Below are positions 1-8,515 of a stretch of DNA of 64,000 nt, in pieces. The position numbers were made by a program, and so were the translations under genes. Where the stretch lies: assembly GCF_029892105.1 (NCBI RefSeq), contig NZ_JARZAJ010000021.1, positions 85,144-149,143 on the forward strand, given 5' to 3'. Each line of letters starts with the position of its first letter. Within the stretch, counting starts at the first letter, position 1. Origin of the DNA: Kitasatospora sp. GP82. Its GTDB lineage: Bacteria; Actinomycetota; Actinomycetes; Streptomycetales; Streptomycetaceae. The notes below the pieces were generated by a model, which ran no database searches, had not been told where the DNA came from, and was given only the letters and a program-made list of their open reading frames with translations.

Positions 1-1572
1 CGTGCCATGGGTGACGCCGGCATGACGATGACCCAGACCTCCGCCGTCATCGGCACCGCCCAGTACCTCTCCCCCGAGCAGGCCAAGGGCGAGACCGTCG
101 ACGCCCGCTCCGACCTCTACTCCACCGGCTGCCTGCTCTACGAGCTGCTCACGCTGCGCCCGCCCTTCGTGGGCGACTCGCCGGTGGCGGTGGCGTACCA
201 GCACGTCCGCGAGGAGGCCATGCCGCCCTCCTCCTACGACGCCGAGGTCCGCCCCGAGGTCGACGCGATCGTGCTCAAGGCCCTCGCCAAGGAGCGCGAC
301 TACCGCTACCAGAGCGCCGACGAGATGCGCGACGACATCGAGCGCTTCCTCGACGGCCTCCCGGTCGCCGCCGCCCAGCAGGCCGCCGCGTACGGCATGG
401 GTGCCCCCGGCTACGGCTACGACCAGCAGGGCTACGCCCCCCAGCACGACCCGTACGGGCAGACCAACCTGCTCCCGCAGCAGGGCGCGGCCGGGCCGAC
501 CACGATGATGCCCCCGGTCGGCGGCCAGCAGCCCGGCTACGGCGACACCTACGGCGGCGCGGGTGGCGCCGGCGGCGGCTACGACGACGGCTACGACCGG
601 GGTGGCAGGCGCCAGGAGCCGAAGAAGAGCAACACGTCCTGGATCATCCTGGCCATCGCGGCCGTACTGGTGCTGGTCGGCGCGTACTTCGTGGTCGACG
701 CCATGACCCAGCCGGGCGGCGCCAAGACCAGCAAGGTCTCCGCGCCCAACCTGGTCGGCAAGTCCATGAAGGACGCCCAGGCCGCCGCGGCGGCTGTGAA
801 CGACAAGCTCCAGGTCACCGCAGCCGACCCGGTCGCCTGCCCGGACACCAACATCCAGAAGGACCAGGTCTGCACCCAGGAGCCGCCCGCCGGTTCGCAG
901 ATCTCGGTGGACACCCCGGTCAAGGTGCACCTCAACAGCGGCCCGGCCGCCACCGCCGTCCCCGATGTCACCGGCAAGTCGCTGTCCGCCGCGACCGACA
1001 CCCTCACCAAGGCGGGCTTCACCGTCGGCAACACCACCTACCAGACGAGCGACACCGTCGCCCAGGACAAGGTCGTCTCCCAGTCGGTCACCGGCAACGC
1101 CGCCCCGAACACCGCGGTGGACCTGGTCATCTCCCAGGGCAAGTCCAAGACGACCGTCCCCAGTGTGATCGGCCTGCAGTCCGAGGCCGCCCGGCAGCAG
1201 CTGGAGGCCCAGGGCTTCCAGGTGACCATCAAGAACGTGCCGACCAACGATCCCACCAAGATCGACATCGTCGCCGACCAGGATCCCAAGGGCAACAGCA
1301 AGGCCGCCAACAACGCCACCGTCACCCTGAGCGTCTTCAAGGCTCCGGACAAGGTGCTCGTTCCGATCCTGGTGGGCAAGACCTACAAGCAGGCCTTCGA
1401 CATCCTGCAGCAGAAGGGCCTGCTCCCGCAGGTGATCGGCCCCCAGGACGAGAACGCCGTGGTGTTCCAGACCGACCCGCAGTCCTCGACCCCGGTGGAC
1501 CAGGGCAGCACCGTCCGGCTCTTCACCAAGCCGGGCGACCCCCGGGGCAACAGCCCGGCCCCCAACCACTGA
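1..1572 (+). CDS. pknB: PknB-type Ser/Thr protein kinase, C-terminal part (5' truncated by window edge)
   Basis: This is a membrane Ser/Thr kinase that senses peptidoglycan fragments or lipid II; only the last 523 residues are in the window and the frame is open at base 1. It begins in the activation loop (MTMTQTSAVIGTAQYLSPEQ), followed by the C-lobe (DLYS, RPPF) to about residue 125. Next come a Gly/Tyr/Gln-rich juxtamembrane linker, one membrane helix at about residues 213-235, and four extracellular PASTA repeats (about 247-310, 318-380, 386-447 and 452-516). The activation-loop Thr residues are the expected autophosphorylation sites. The ATP-binding lobe and catalytic HRD/DFG residues lie upstream, outside the window. 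A strong terminator follows 10 bases after the stop. Identity is secure; the symbol follows the PASTA kinase beside trpG/crgA in actinobacteria. Confidence 0.93.
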   Translation, partial: RAMGDAGMTMTQTSAVIGTAQYLSPEQAKGETVDARSDLYSTGCLLYELLTLRPPFVGDSPVAVAYQHVREEAMPPSSYDAEVRPEVDAIVLKALAKERDYRYQSADEMRDDIERFLDGLPVAAAQQAAAYGMGAPGYGYDQQGYAPQHDPYGQTNLLPQQGAAGPTTMMPPVGGQQPGYGDTYGGAGGAGGGYDDGYDRGGRRQEPKKSNTSWIILAIAAVLVLVGAYFVVDAMTQPGGAKTSKVSAPNLVGKSMKDAQAAAAAVNDKLQVTAADPVACPDTNIQKDQVCTQEPPAGSQISVDTPVKVHLNSGPAATAVPDVTGKSLSAATDTLTKAGFTVGNTTYQTSDTVAQDKVVSQSVTGNAAPNTAVDLVISQGKSKTTVPSVIGLQSEAARQQLEAQGFQVTIKNVPTNDPTKIDIVADQDPKGNSKAANNATVTLSVFKAPDKVLVPILVGKTYKQAFDILQQKGLLPQVIGPQDENAVVFQTDPQSSTPVDQGSTVRLFTKPGDPRGNSPAPNH

Positions 1573-1581
1573 CCCACGCTC

Positions 1582-1623
1582 GAATGCCGAAGGGGGCTGC
1601 ACCCGCAGCCCCCTTCGGCATTC
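1582..1623 (+). terminator. Intrinsic terminator after pknB
   Basis: A perfect 19-bp inverted repeat (arms 1582-1600 and 1605-1623) encloses the loop ACCC. It starts 10 bases after the kinase stop codon. There is no long T-tract, as is usual in streptomycetes. It also lies beyond the 3' end of the convergent gene ending at 1630, so it probably works in both directions. Confidence 0.85.
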
Positions 1624-1629
1624 CCCGCG

Positions 1630-2289
1630 CTACTGCCAGCGGCCCCGTCGGCGCCGTCCACCCCGGCAGGGAGCGGCACCCAGGGTGCAGAGCATGTCCA
1701 CCCGGCCGCCCAGGGTGTGCACATCGCCCGCCGTGTCCGCGATCCGCACACTCGTCGCGGCGATCAGCGCCCGCTCCGCCTCCAACTGCCCGACCAGGCG
1801 TGCATACGCCTCGCGCAGCTCGGCCAGATCCGCCCGCGCCCCCGCGGCGGCCCGCTCGGCGATGTCGGCGACCACCGCCGCGGACCACCGTCCGCGCCCC
1901 TCGACGGCATCCAGCAGATGGCGACGGACCTGTCTGGCGACCTCGCTGTCCCGCAGCAGCATCGCCACGTTCAGCACCGCCCGGCGGGGGAAGACGAGCA
2001 GCCCACGGCCGGGAGAGTTTCCAGGGGCCGTGTCGACCCCTGGAAGCTCCTGCAGATCAGCGCCCTTCAACAGGGCCATACCGCTCTGTGAGAGCTCCTC
2101 GCGATGCCGTCGGACCAGACTCCTGATGGCCTCCTCGTCGACCTCGAAGTAGTCGGCCAGCAGGGATCGCGTCAGATGCACCCCGTCCGGGAGCAACCGG
2201 AACACCTTGGCCCTGTCGAGGCTCTCCGTGTACTCCGCCAGGCTGCCGCGCATGGTCCGGGATTCGAGAAGTACGGCTTCGTGATCCAT
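1630..2289 (-). CDS. Uncharacterised streptomycete protein, possible KilA-N/RhuM-like DNA-binding N-terminus
   Basis: I do not recognise a named family. The 219-residue protein has an N-terminal helical region with a helix-turn-helix flavour (YFEVDEEAIRSLVRRHREEL, about residues 47-66). A characteristic segment follows (PRRAVLNVAMLLRDSEVARQ) and then a helical, probably coiled-coil C-terminus ending in a basic tail. The central segment resembles the region after the DNA-binding part of RhuM/KilA-N-like accessory proteins, but that is a recollection of pattern, not a search result. The start chosen is ATG 2289 with a GAGG upstream; an in-frame GTG at 2304 would add five residues. A broken paralog sits at 10170-10650. 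The gene converges on pknB and lies downstream of the sortase gene on the opposite side of a 120-base gap. Confidence 0.6.
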   Translation of the reverse strand: MDHEAVLLESRTMRGSLAEYTESLDRAKVFRLLPDGVHLTRSLLADYFEVDEEAIRSLVRRHREELSQSGMALLKGADLQELPGVDTAPGNSPGRGLLVFPRRAVLNVAMLLRDSEVARQVRRHLLDAVEGRGRWSAAVVADIAERAAAGARADLAELREAYARLVGQLEAERALIAATSVRIADTAGDVHTLGGRVDMLCTLGAAPCRGGRRRRGRWQ

Positions 2290-2424
2290 CGGCGATCGCC
2301 TCACCCGTCGTCAGGCACCTGTTCTGCCGAACTGCCAACGACACCGGTTGACGGCGCGTCACCTTCCCGGCCCAGCGCACCGGATCACCCGACCGGCGTA
2401 CGCCTCGATCCGTGCGTCAGCTCC

Positions 2425-3174
2425 TCAGCGCAGTTCCGGCGGCGGGGTCCGCTTCGCGTCCACGGCGTCCACCCGCAGCAGACTGCCCCACACCGCCATG
2501 CGGTACGTGGAGGTGTACACCGGGGTGCAGGTGGTCAGCGTGATGTACCGCCCGGGGGCCGAGTAGCCCGAGCCCATCGGGATGGGGGCGATGACGCCCG
2601 TGTCGTACTTGGAGGTCTGCGGCAGCGTGCTGTCGACCCGGTAGACGTACCACTTGTCCCTGGTCTCGACCACGATCGCGGCGCCCTTGTCGAGCCTGTC
2701 CAGGTCGTGGAACTTGGCGCCATGACCGTCCCGGTGGGCGGCGAGGGCGAAGTTGCCCTCCCCGTCCCAGGGCATCGCGGCCCGGTAGGGCTCCTCGTAG
2801 ACCCCGGCCACACCCTCGTTGAGGACGTCGGTGCCGGTACCCATCCGGATCAGCACCTGGTAGTCCCGACCCAGCTCCGGGACGTGCAGGAAGCCCACGC
2901 CGTCCCCGGCCTCGTAGACCGGGGGCGGTGCCTCGGCAGGCGCGCCCGGGGTGGCGGGAGCGGACCAGCTCTCGCGCAGCCGGTCCGCCTGCTTCCCGGA
3001 GCGGCGCTCGGCGACCAGATCCGTCCACCACAGCGAGTACCCGACGAACAGGGCCAGCACCAGCCCGGCGGTGATCAGCAGCTCGCCGACCACGCCCACG
3101 ACCGAGGCCCTGCGGCCACGACGCTCCCGTCGGCGCCGGTCAACTCGCGAGGGACCGTCCAGCACCATCTCCAT
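2425..3174 (-). CDS. Class E sortase (first of two)
   Basis: This is a cysteine transpeptidase that anchors secreted proteins to the cell wall. The 249-residue protein has a basic cytoplasmic N-terminus, one membrane helix (about residues 23-50) and an extracellular sortase barrel. The catalytic triad is visible: His147 (in AAHRDGH), Cys216 (in ITLTTCTP) and Arg225. The TLTTC motif is the class signature. In streptomycetes, class E enzymes process LAXTG-type signals, for example on long chaplins; the substrate here is not visible in the window. It lies 30 bases downstream of a second sortase gene and is probably cotranscribed with it. Confidence 0.92.
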   Translation of the reverse strand: MEMVLDGPSRVDRRRRERRGRRASVVGVVGELLITAGLVLALFVGYSLWWTDLVAERRSGKQADRLRESWSAPATPGAPAEAPPPVYEAGDGVGFLHVPELGRDYQVLIRMGTGTDVLNEGVAGVYEEPYRAAMPWDGEGNFALAAHRDGHGAKFHDLDRLDKGAAIVVETRDKWYVYRVDSTLPQTSKYDTGVIAPIPMGSGYSAPGRYITLTTCTPVYTSTYRMAVWGSLLRVDAVDAKRTPPPELR

Positions 3175-3204
3175 GCCGCTGCCTCGCCCCTCACGTACCG
3201 GTGC

Positions 3205-4209
3205 CTAACCGTTGGTCAGCGCAGCGGGCTGCCCCTGACTCCTCGGCCGTTCGTCGACCATCTTGCCAAAGACGATGAGCCTTCCCCTGGCACTGAACTC
3301 CGGCGTGCATGTCGTCATGGTGAGGTAGCGCCCCGGCTGGCTGAACGGCGAGCCCTTGGGGATCGGCTGGAGCACCGTGACATTGGACGGCGGGGTCTCC
3401 GGGATACCGCCCTCGACCTCGTAGGTGTAGAAGGAGGTCGCGGTCTCCACCACGATCTTGTCCCCGGGAACCAGCTGCCCGATCTTGCGGAAGGGCTGGC
3501 CGTGCGTGGTCCGGTGGGCGGCGACCGCGAAGTTGCCGCTCTTGTCGGCGGGCATCGCGGTGCCGGTGTAGTGCCCGACCAGGCCCTTGTCGAGGACCTG
3601 CTGCTTCTGGGTGCCCTCGGCGATCGGGTACTTCAGGCCGAGCTTGGGGATGTAGATGATGGCGAAGCCCTGACCGGGCTCGAACGCCCCGGCCGGCTTG
3701 TCGGTGCTGCCCGGGGCGGGCGTCGGCTGCGGTCGGCTCCACTGCTGCTCCAGCTGGCTGCGGGTGCCGTCGGCGGAGGCGTCCGCCTGCACATTGGTCC
3801 ACCACAGCTGGTACGAGACGAAGAGCAGCATCACCACGCCGAGGGTGATGAACAGCTCGCCGACCAGCCGGGCGGCGACCACCGCCTTGGACTCCTTGGG
3901 ACGCGGCCGAGGGCCGCCGGCCCGCCCGCTCGCCCGTCGCCGCCCGTTGCCGGGGCGCACGGCCATCGGGCCCTGAGCGGCCCGCCGCCGCGCGGCCCGG
4001 CCGCCGCCCGGCTGTTCCTGACGACTGCTGTCGGGCGCCGGGCCTGCGGGTGTCGGGCTGTCGGCTACCGGGCGCAGTTGCAGCGTCTGCTCGCTCGGTG
4101 TCCAGGGGCGCTCCCCGGCGGGCTCGTAGACACCCCACTCGCCCGGACCGGCGTCCCACCCGGGCCCTGCGCCTGTCTGCGCGCCCCCCTCCGGGCGCAG
4201 TGCCGTCAC
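3205..4209 (-). CDS. Class E sortase (second of two)
   Basis: This paralog of the neighbouring sortase has 334 residues, because a Pro/Arg-rich, probably disordered cytoplasmic tail of about 110 residues precedes the membrane helix (about 113-136). The catalytic residues are His232 (AAHRTTHG), Cys301 (YLTMTTCTP) and Arg310. The start is GTG 4209, only 4 bases after the stop of the upstream trpG/pabA-like gene, which suggests translational coupling. Tandem class E sortases at this position are common in streptomycetes, where two enzymes can be partly redundant in anchoring aerial-growth proteins. Which of the two corresponds to a given characterised enzyme cannot be told from sequence alone. 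Confidence 0.92.
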   Translation of the reverse strand: MTALRPEGGAQTGAGPGWDAGPGEWGVYEPAGERPWTPSEQTLQLRPVADSPTPAGPAPDSSRQEQPGGGRAARRRAAQGPMAVRPGNGRRRASGRAGGPRPRPKESKAVVAARLVGELFITLGVVMLLFVSYQLWWTNVQADASADGTRSQLEQQWSRPQPTPAPGSTDKPAGAFEPGQGFAIIYIPKLGLKYPIAEGTQKQQVLDKGLVGHYTGTAMPADKSGNFAVAAHRTTHGQPFRKIGQLVPGDKIVVETATSFYTYEVEGGIPETPPSNVTVLQPIPKGSPFSQPGRYLTMTTCTPEFSARGRLIVFGKMVDERPRSQGQPAALTNG

Positions 4210-4213
4210 TCCG

Positions 4214-4876
4214 TCAGCTCCGGCCGATCACCGGGGCGAGCCCGGCCGAACGGCCCACCGCGTCCGGACAGCCGCACTCCGCCAGCCAGTTGGCGAGCAT
4301 TCGGTGCCCGCCCTCGGTGAGCACCGACTCGGGGTGGAACTGCACTCCCTCGACCGCGAGTTCGCGGTGCCGCAGCCCCATGATCACGCCACTCTCGGTC
4401 TGCGCGGTGACGACCAGGCTCTCGGGGACGGTGGCCGGCTCGACCGCGAGCGAGTGGTACCTGGTCGCGGTCATCGGCGAGGGCAGGCCCTCGAAGACAC
4501 CACCGTCCTCATGGGTGACCAGTGAGGTCTTGCCGTGCAGCAGCTCGGGTGCCCGGTCGACCACCGCGCCGTACGCCACCGCGATGGACTGCAGTCCGAG
4601 GCAGACGCCGAACAGCGGCAGCCCGATGGACGCGCAGTGGTGCACCATCTCGATGCACACCCCTGCCTCCTCGGGGGCCCCGGGCCCGGGGGAGAGCAGC
4701 ACGCCGTCGAAACCGCGCTCACCGTCGCGGCGCACCGCGTGCTCGACCGTCACCTCGTCGTTGCGCACCACCTCGCAGGTGGCGCCCAGCTGGTACAGGT
4801 ACTGGACGAGGTTGAAGACGAAGCTGTCGTAGTTGTCCACCACGAGGATCCGGGGTGAACTGCCGGCGGAGGTCAT
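4214..4876 (-). CDS. Glutamine amidotransferase, anthranilate/aminodeoxychorismate synthase component II
   Basis: This class I glutamine amidotransferase hydrolyses glutamine and passes ammonia to a chorismate-using partner (TrpE or PabB), for tryptophan or folate. It is 220 residues, the usual length for TrpG/PabA. The fold starts at ILVVDNYDSFVFNLVQYL. The nucleophile is Cys92 (in LFGVCLGLQS) and the His181-Glu183 pair lies in GVQFHPES. The ATG at 4876 is chosen because it directly precedes the conserved domain; an open frame continues upstream without similarity. No trpE or pabB is adjacent, so TrpG and PabA roles cannot be separated; a dual role is common. The gene sits in the conserved pknB-crgA neighbourhood and is followed closely by the sortase gene. 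Confidence 0.88.
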   Translation of the reverse strand: MTSAGSSPRILVVDNYDSFVFNLVQYLYQLGATCEVVRNDEVTVEHAVRRDGERGFDGVLLSPGPGAPEEAGVCIEMVHHCASIGLPLFGVCLGLQSIAVAYGAVVDRAPELLHGKTSLVTHEDGGVFEGLPSPMTATRYHSLAVEPATVPESLVVTAQTESGVIMGLRHRELAVEGVQFHPESVLTEGGHRMLANWLAECGCPDAVGRSAGLAPVIGRS

Positions 4877-4943
4877 ACGCGCGCTACTCCTGAGGTGCAG
4901 GTCCTGCCGGCCGGCAGGGGAGGTGCCAGAAAGCGGAGCCGGG

Positions 4944-5114
4944 TCAACCGGTGTTGCCCTGATCCACCGTGACGTCGCCGAAGGGCAGCAGCGGCTCCGC
5001 CCACGGGAAGACGTACTGGAACAGGACGTAGACCACCCCGAGGACGAGCAGCACCGCCAGGACCATCCGGACCAGGGTGTTGCCCGGCAGATGCCGCCAG
5101 ATCCAGCCGTACAT
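4944..5114 (-). CDS. Small conserved membrane protein, 56 aa
   Basis: This 56-residue protein begins MYGWIWRHLPG, has a single hydrophobic helix (about residues 17-34), then a short acidic tail with FPWAEPLLPFGD. The arrangement suggests a single-pass protein with the C-terminus outside. The reading frame, the GAGG-containing leader upstream (revcomp of 5117-5125) and its place between the DUF881 and trpG/pabA genes all support a real gene. Similar small membrane proteins occur at this location in streptomycetes, but I cannot assign a function. Part of the envelope/division gene set. Confidence 0.7.
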   Translation of the reverse strand: MYGWIWRHLPGNTLVRMVLAVLLVLGVVYVLFQYVFPWAEPLLPFGDVTVDQGNTG

Positions 5115-5229
5115 ACCGCTCCTCGGGGGTTCAGGTCGGTGTCAAGACTAGACCTCGGTGCCCGCCGGGCAGGCCACATCGCCTCAGTTGTGCCCCCGAG
5201 GGGGACTGCGCGGGATCAACCCCGGGGGT

Positions 5230-5994
5230 CTACCCGTTCGCCGAGTGCAGATCGACGCTGCCCGGGTAGCCGGGCAGGGTCAGAGCTGTGCTCTCCTGCA
5301 CCTTCCAGCCGAGCCCGTAGGCGGCGACGTACTGGAGGTAGTTGTTGATCGTCGGGTCGCCGTTGACCGCCGCCCGCAGCCCGTCCGTCCTGCCGACCGC
5401 CCTGATCACGTACGGCGGGGAGTAGACCCGGCCCTGGAGCAGCAGGGTGTTGCCGACGCAGCGGACGGCGCTGGTGGCGATCAGTCGCTGGTCCATCACC
5501 TGGATTCCCTGGGCACCGCCCCGCCAGAGCGCGTTGACCACGGCCTGGATGTCCTGCTGGTGGATCACCAGGTCGTTGACGCCCGGGTCGGGAACGCCGG
5601 GGATGCGCGCGGTGGCGTCGGGGGGTGCGTCATTGAGGGTGACGGTCAGCCCCGGGCCCTGAAGCGGGTCGAGTCCGGCAGCCCGGCGCAGCGGGTCGAG
5701 CTGGGCGGTGTCGGAGGGGTCGCCCTGCTGCTTGGCAAGGGCGTCGGCGCGGTGCTGGAGGTCGGTGAGCTGGGCCTGGGTCTGCTGGTTCTGGGTGCTG
5801 CGCTGGCGTATCACGTCGCTGAGCCGCAGCAGCGAGTTGTCGGTGCGCAGATCGGTACCGCGGGCGGTCTCGGCGCTGATGTAGAAGAGCAGTCCGGCGA
5901 GGGCGAAGACAGCGCAGGTCAGGGCACGTCCGACAATTCGGGTACCGGGGCGGCGGCCGGTGGCGGAGCTTGGCGGAATCGTGGAATTAGGCAC
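5230..5994 (-). CDS. DUF881 family membrane-anchored protein
   Basis: This 254-residue protein has a short N-terminus, one membrane helix (about 20-41) and an extracytoplasmic part. That part comprises a coiled-coil stretch (about 55-95, SDVIRQRSTQNQQTQAQLTD) and an alpha/beta domain with the DUF881 core (GPGLTVTLNDAP, NDLVIHQQDIQAVVNALWRGGA, NTLLLQGRVYSPPYVI). The family is widespread in Gram-positive bacteria near division genes; coiled coil plus membrane anchor suggests a structural or scaffold role, but the biochemical function is unknown. The GTG start at 5994 has AAGGAGAT about 9 bases upstream. It is divergent from crgA across about 200 bases, a pairing conserved in actinobacteria. Confidence 0.88.
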   Translation of the reverse strand: MPNSTIPPSSATGRRPGTRIVGRALTCAVFALAGLLFYISAETARGTDLRTDNSLLRLSDVIRQRSTQNQQTQAQLTDLQHRADALAKQQGDPSDTAQLDPLRRAAGLDPLQGPGLTVTLNDAPPDATARIPGVPDPGVNDLVIHQQDIQAVVNALWRGGAQGIQVMDQRLIATSAVRCVGNTLLLQGRVYSPPYVIRAVGRTDGLRAAVNGDPTINNYLQYVAAYGLGWKVQESTALTLPGYPGSVDLHSANG

Positions 5995-6192
5995 CGTACC
6001 CTTATCTCCTTCAGACCCGGCGAGCCACTACGCTAACGGACGCCGGTGGCATGTGCGGAGCGCCCTGTCGGTGCATCCCCAGGCTCGCCTGGCGGAGGTC
6101 CCGGCCGATCGCCCCGCACAGACCGGCCCTCACCGCCGCCCGCCCCCGCTGCACCCTGCGCGGTCACAGCGCATCGACAGGAGAACCCACTC

Positions 6193-6441
6193 GTGCCGAA
6201 GTCTCGACTCCGCAAGAAGTCCGACTACACCCCGCCGACGACGGCTGTGGTGAAGATCAGTTCCGGGCGCAGCTGGGTTGCTCCGCTGATGCTGGCGCTG
6301 TTCCTGATCGGTCTGGTGTGGATCGTCACCTATTACGTGACCAGTGGCAGCTGGCCGATCAGCAGCTGGGGCAACTGGAACATTCTGGCCGGGTTCGGCT
6401 TCATCGCCGCCGGATTCGGCGTCTCCACCCAGTGGAAGTAA
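6193..6441 (+). CDS. crgA: Cell division protein CrgA
   Basis: CrgA is a small divisome membrane protein that in streptomycetes coordinates sporulation septation and in mycobacteria binds FtsZ, FtsI and FtsQ. The 82-residue product starts VPKSRLRKKSDYTPP and has two membrane helices (about 30-49 and 61-78), the usual length and topology. The GTG at 6193 is chosen because the conserved PKSRxRKK tail starts there and the upstream open frame has no family similarity. The gene is monocistronic, divergent from the DUF881 gene, and followed by a DnaA-box-containing spacer. Confidence 0.93.
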   Translation: MPKSRLRKKSDYTPPTTAVVKISSGRSWVAPLMLALFLIGLVWIVTYYVTSGSWPISSWGNWNILAGFGFIAAGFGVSTQWK

Positions 6442-6760
6442 GCCGCCTCTGACCCGCTCCTCCGCACCGCTCCAGGCCTCGGGCCCGGAGCGGTGCTTCT
6501 GCCTGTCCGCCGCCGGGTCCGGGCATCGAACCGTACCGAACCATACGTTTATCCACACGGTTATCCACAGTGGGGAAAAGTCGGCTCAGCCTGTGGATAA
6601 CTTTTCCCCGGCACCCCCGGGGAAGAGCACCCGAATTCCGGAAAAAGCACAGCTGGACGCGCGTAGAGGTGCTATCCCCACCCGGGTCGCGCCACCGGCT
6701 GTGCACAGAGCGGTGCGCGCTGTGGACAACCTGGCACTCCGGCCGGCAGGACCACCGGAC
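6442..6760. other. Intergenic spacer with a DnaA-box cluster (crgA / rhomboid 3' ends)
   Basis: No gene is seen in this 319-base spacer between the convergent crgA and rhomboid genes. It holds four good DnaA-box matches: TTATCCACA at 6549-6557 and 6561-6569, TGTGGATAA at 6592-6600, and TGTGGACAA at 6721-6729. The first three fall within 52 bases, and the stretch around them is unusually A/T-rich for this chromosome. This resembles a small DnaA-binding cluster rather than a promoter, because neither flanking gene starts here. Confidence 0.6.
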
Positions 6761-7654
6761 TCACACCCCGAGACGCGCCGTCCCCACCAGGACGAGCACC
6801 ACGACCACCGCGAGCATCCCGGCCACCGTCAACCCCTGTACCAGGTTGCGGTGCGCCCGGGGGGCGTACATCAGCCCCACACCGGTGACGGCCCCGGCCA
6901 CCAGGCCGCCCACATGCGCGCGCCAGTCGATGTAGGGCACCGAGAAGGTGATCACCAGGTTGAAGACCAGCATCGCCATCAGCGGCCCCAACGGCGTCCG
7001 GCTGACCCGGAACAGCACCGCCGTCGCCCCGAGCAGCCCGAAGATCGCCCCCGAGGCCCCCACCGAGTAGAGGTCGCCCCCGGAGACCAGATAGGCGAAG
7101 GCATTGCCCGCGAGCCCCGAGACCGCGTACAGCCCCACGAAACGCAGCCGGCCGAGCACCTGCTCAAGACCTGGGCCCAGCACCCAGAGCGAGACCATGT
7201 TCATCCCCACGTGCAGCACCCCGGTGTGGACGAAGGCCGCCGTCACCAGCCGGTACCACTGGCCGGGCCCGGCCGCGACGCCGTACGGCTCGTACCAGTA
7301 CGGCGGGACCAGGCTGTGCAGGGAGAGCGTCTCCTTGAGCTGCGGGCTCAGGTACTGGGTCAGCAGGAAGACGGCGAGGTTGATCCCGATCAGGCTCCTG
7401 GTGACCAGCGCGCCCTGCTGCCCCGCCGGCCCGCCGAAGCGAGTCCTGGCGGCCGTACGCTGCGCCTGCTGCCGGGTGCCCTGGACGCACTCCGGGCAGT
7501 GGAAGCCCACCGAGGCGCTGACCATGCACTGCGGGCAGATCGGGCGCCCGCAGCGGGTGCAGGAGATGCCGGTCTCCTGCTCGGGGTGCCGGTAGCAGCG
7601 GGACAGCCCCGAGGCCGCCTCGGGATGCGGTCGGGCCGACTCGTCCGGGAGCAT
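6761..7654 (-). CDS. Rhomboid family intramembrane serine protease with N-terminal zinc-finger-like region
   Basis: This 297-residue membrane protease starts with a Cys/His-rich module (CYRHP, SCTRCGRPICPQC, FHCPEC; residues 20-56) that looks like a B-box-type zinc finger. Six or so membrane helices follow. The catalytic Ser201 is in GASGAIFG and the catalytic His247 in RAHVGGLVAGA; HVGMNMVSLW (about 148-157) is the family's oxyanion HxxxN region. Rhomboids cut transmembrane helices of substrates within the bilayer; the substrate is unknown. The zinc module is common in actinobacterial versions near gyrA. The gene lies about 90 bases downstream of the cyclophilin gene and could be cotranscribed with it. 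Confidence 0.93.
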   Translation of the reverse strand: MLPDESARPHPEAASGLSRCYRHPEQETGISCTRCGRPICPQCMVSASVGFHCPECVQGTRQQAQRTAARTRFGGPAGQQGALVTRSLIGINLAVFLLTQYLSPQLKETLSLHSLVPPYWYEPYGVAAGPGQWYRLVTAAFVHTGVLHVGMNMVSLWVLGPGLEQVLGRLRFVGLYAVSGLAGNAFAYLVSGGDLYSVGASGAIFGLLGATAVLFRVSRTPLGPLMAMLVFNLVITFSVPYIDWRAHVGGLVAGAVTGVGLMYAPRAHRNLVQGLTVAGMLAVVVVLVLVGTARLGV

Positions 7655-7741
7655 GCGGGGATTCCCTCCTCAAGAGCGATCCCGGCGACACCACCGCGAA
7701 CGGGGTACCGCCGGGACCGTCAAGGCTACTGCCGCAACCGC

Positions 7742-8266
7742 TCAGCGGCGGGTGATCTCCACGGACTCGATGACGACGTCCTCGATCGGGCGGTCGCCAC
7801 GGGCGGTGGGGGTGACCGAGATCTCCGAGACCAGCTTCCGGCTCAGCTCGTCCTCGACCTCGCCGAAGATCGTGTGCTTGTTGGTCAGCCAGACGGTCGG
7901 CGCCACGGTGATGAAGAACTGCGAGCCGTTGGTGCCCGGGCCGGCGTTGGCCATGGCGAGCAGGAACGGACGGTTGAAGGCGAGGTCCGGGTGGAACTCG
8001 TCGGCGAAGCGGTAGCCGGGGCCGCCGGTGCCGGTGCCCAGCGGGTCACCGCCCTGGATCATGAAGTCGCCGATCACACGGTGGAACACCGTGCCGTTGT
8101 ACAGCGGGTCGTTGGACTTCACACCGGTGCGGGGGTGCGTCCACTCGCGGCTGCCCTCGGCCAGCTCCACGAAGTTCGCCACCGTCTTGGGGGCGTGGTT
8201 CGGAAACAGCTTGATGACGATGTCGCCGCGGTTGGTCTTCAGGGTGGCGAACAGTTCCTCGGCCAC
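7742..8266 (-). CDS. Cyclophilin-type peptidyl-prolyl cis-trans isomerase
   Basis: This 174-residue cytoplasmic cyclophilin catalyses cis-trans isomerisation of Xaa-Pro bonds during folding. The fold is clear from TLKTNRGDIVIKLFPNHAPKTV, the active-site segment FHRVIGDFMIQGGDP, then NGSQFFITVAPTVWLTNKHTIFGEV. The GTG at 8266 is chosen because AGGAAGG lies 6 bases upstream and AEELFATLKTN is the usual N-terminus; the open frame extends 8 codons further. There is no signal peptide. A ppiA-like gene in this position, near crgA and gyrA, is conserved in actinobacteria. Confidence 0.94.
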   Translation of the reverse strand: MAEELFATLKTNRGDIVIKLFPNHAPKTVANFVELAEGSREWTHPRTGVKSNDPLYNGTVFHRVIGDFMIQGGDPLGTGTGGPGYRFADEFHPDLAFNRPFLLAMANAGPGTNGSQFFITVAPTVWLTNKHTIFGEVEDELSRKLVSEISVTPTARGDRPIEDVVIESVEITRR

Positions 8267-8515
8267 GGTGTGCCTTCCTAATCTGTGCAACTGATCTTCA
8301 AATCATCCCATGACCGGATCTGAGGCCTCCGGGACGCCCGTGCCACCGGCTGCGGAGCTCGGATCCACCGGCTTTCCACGGGCTTTCCGCCGGCCCGAAT
8401 CCATCCGATGACCCGCGTACGGCCCAACCCGGCGCGCCAATCGGACAAATCGGCATGCATGATCTCCAATCAGGTGGAAATGTGCATACAAGACGCCATT
8501 CAGGAGGAGAAGCTC

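Noticed and set aside
2104..4320. 738-residue plus-strand ORF across the sortase genes
   Set aside because: It is antisense to three well-supported genes, and its composition (GC-rich third-position shadow, many Arg/Gly/Pro) is typical of a shadow frame.
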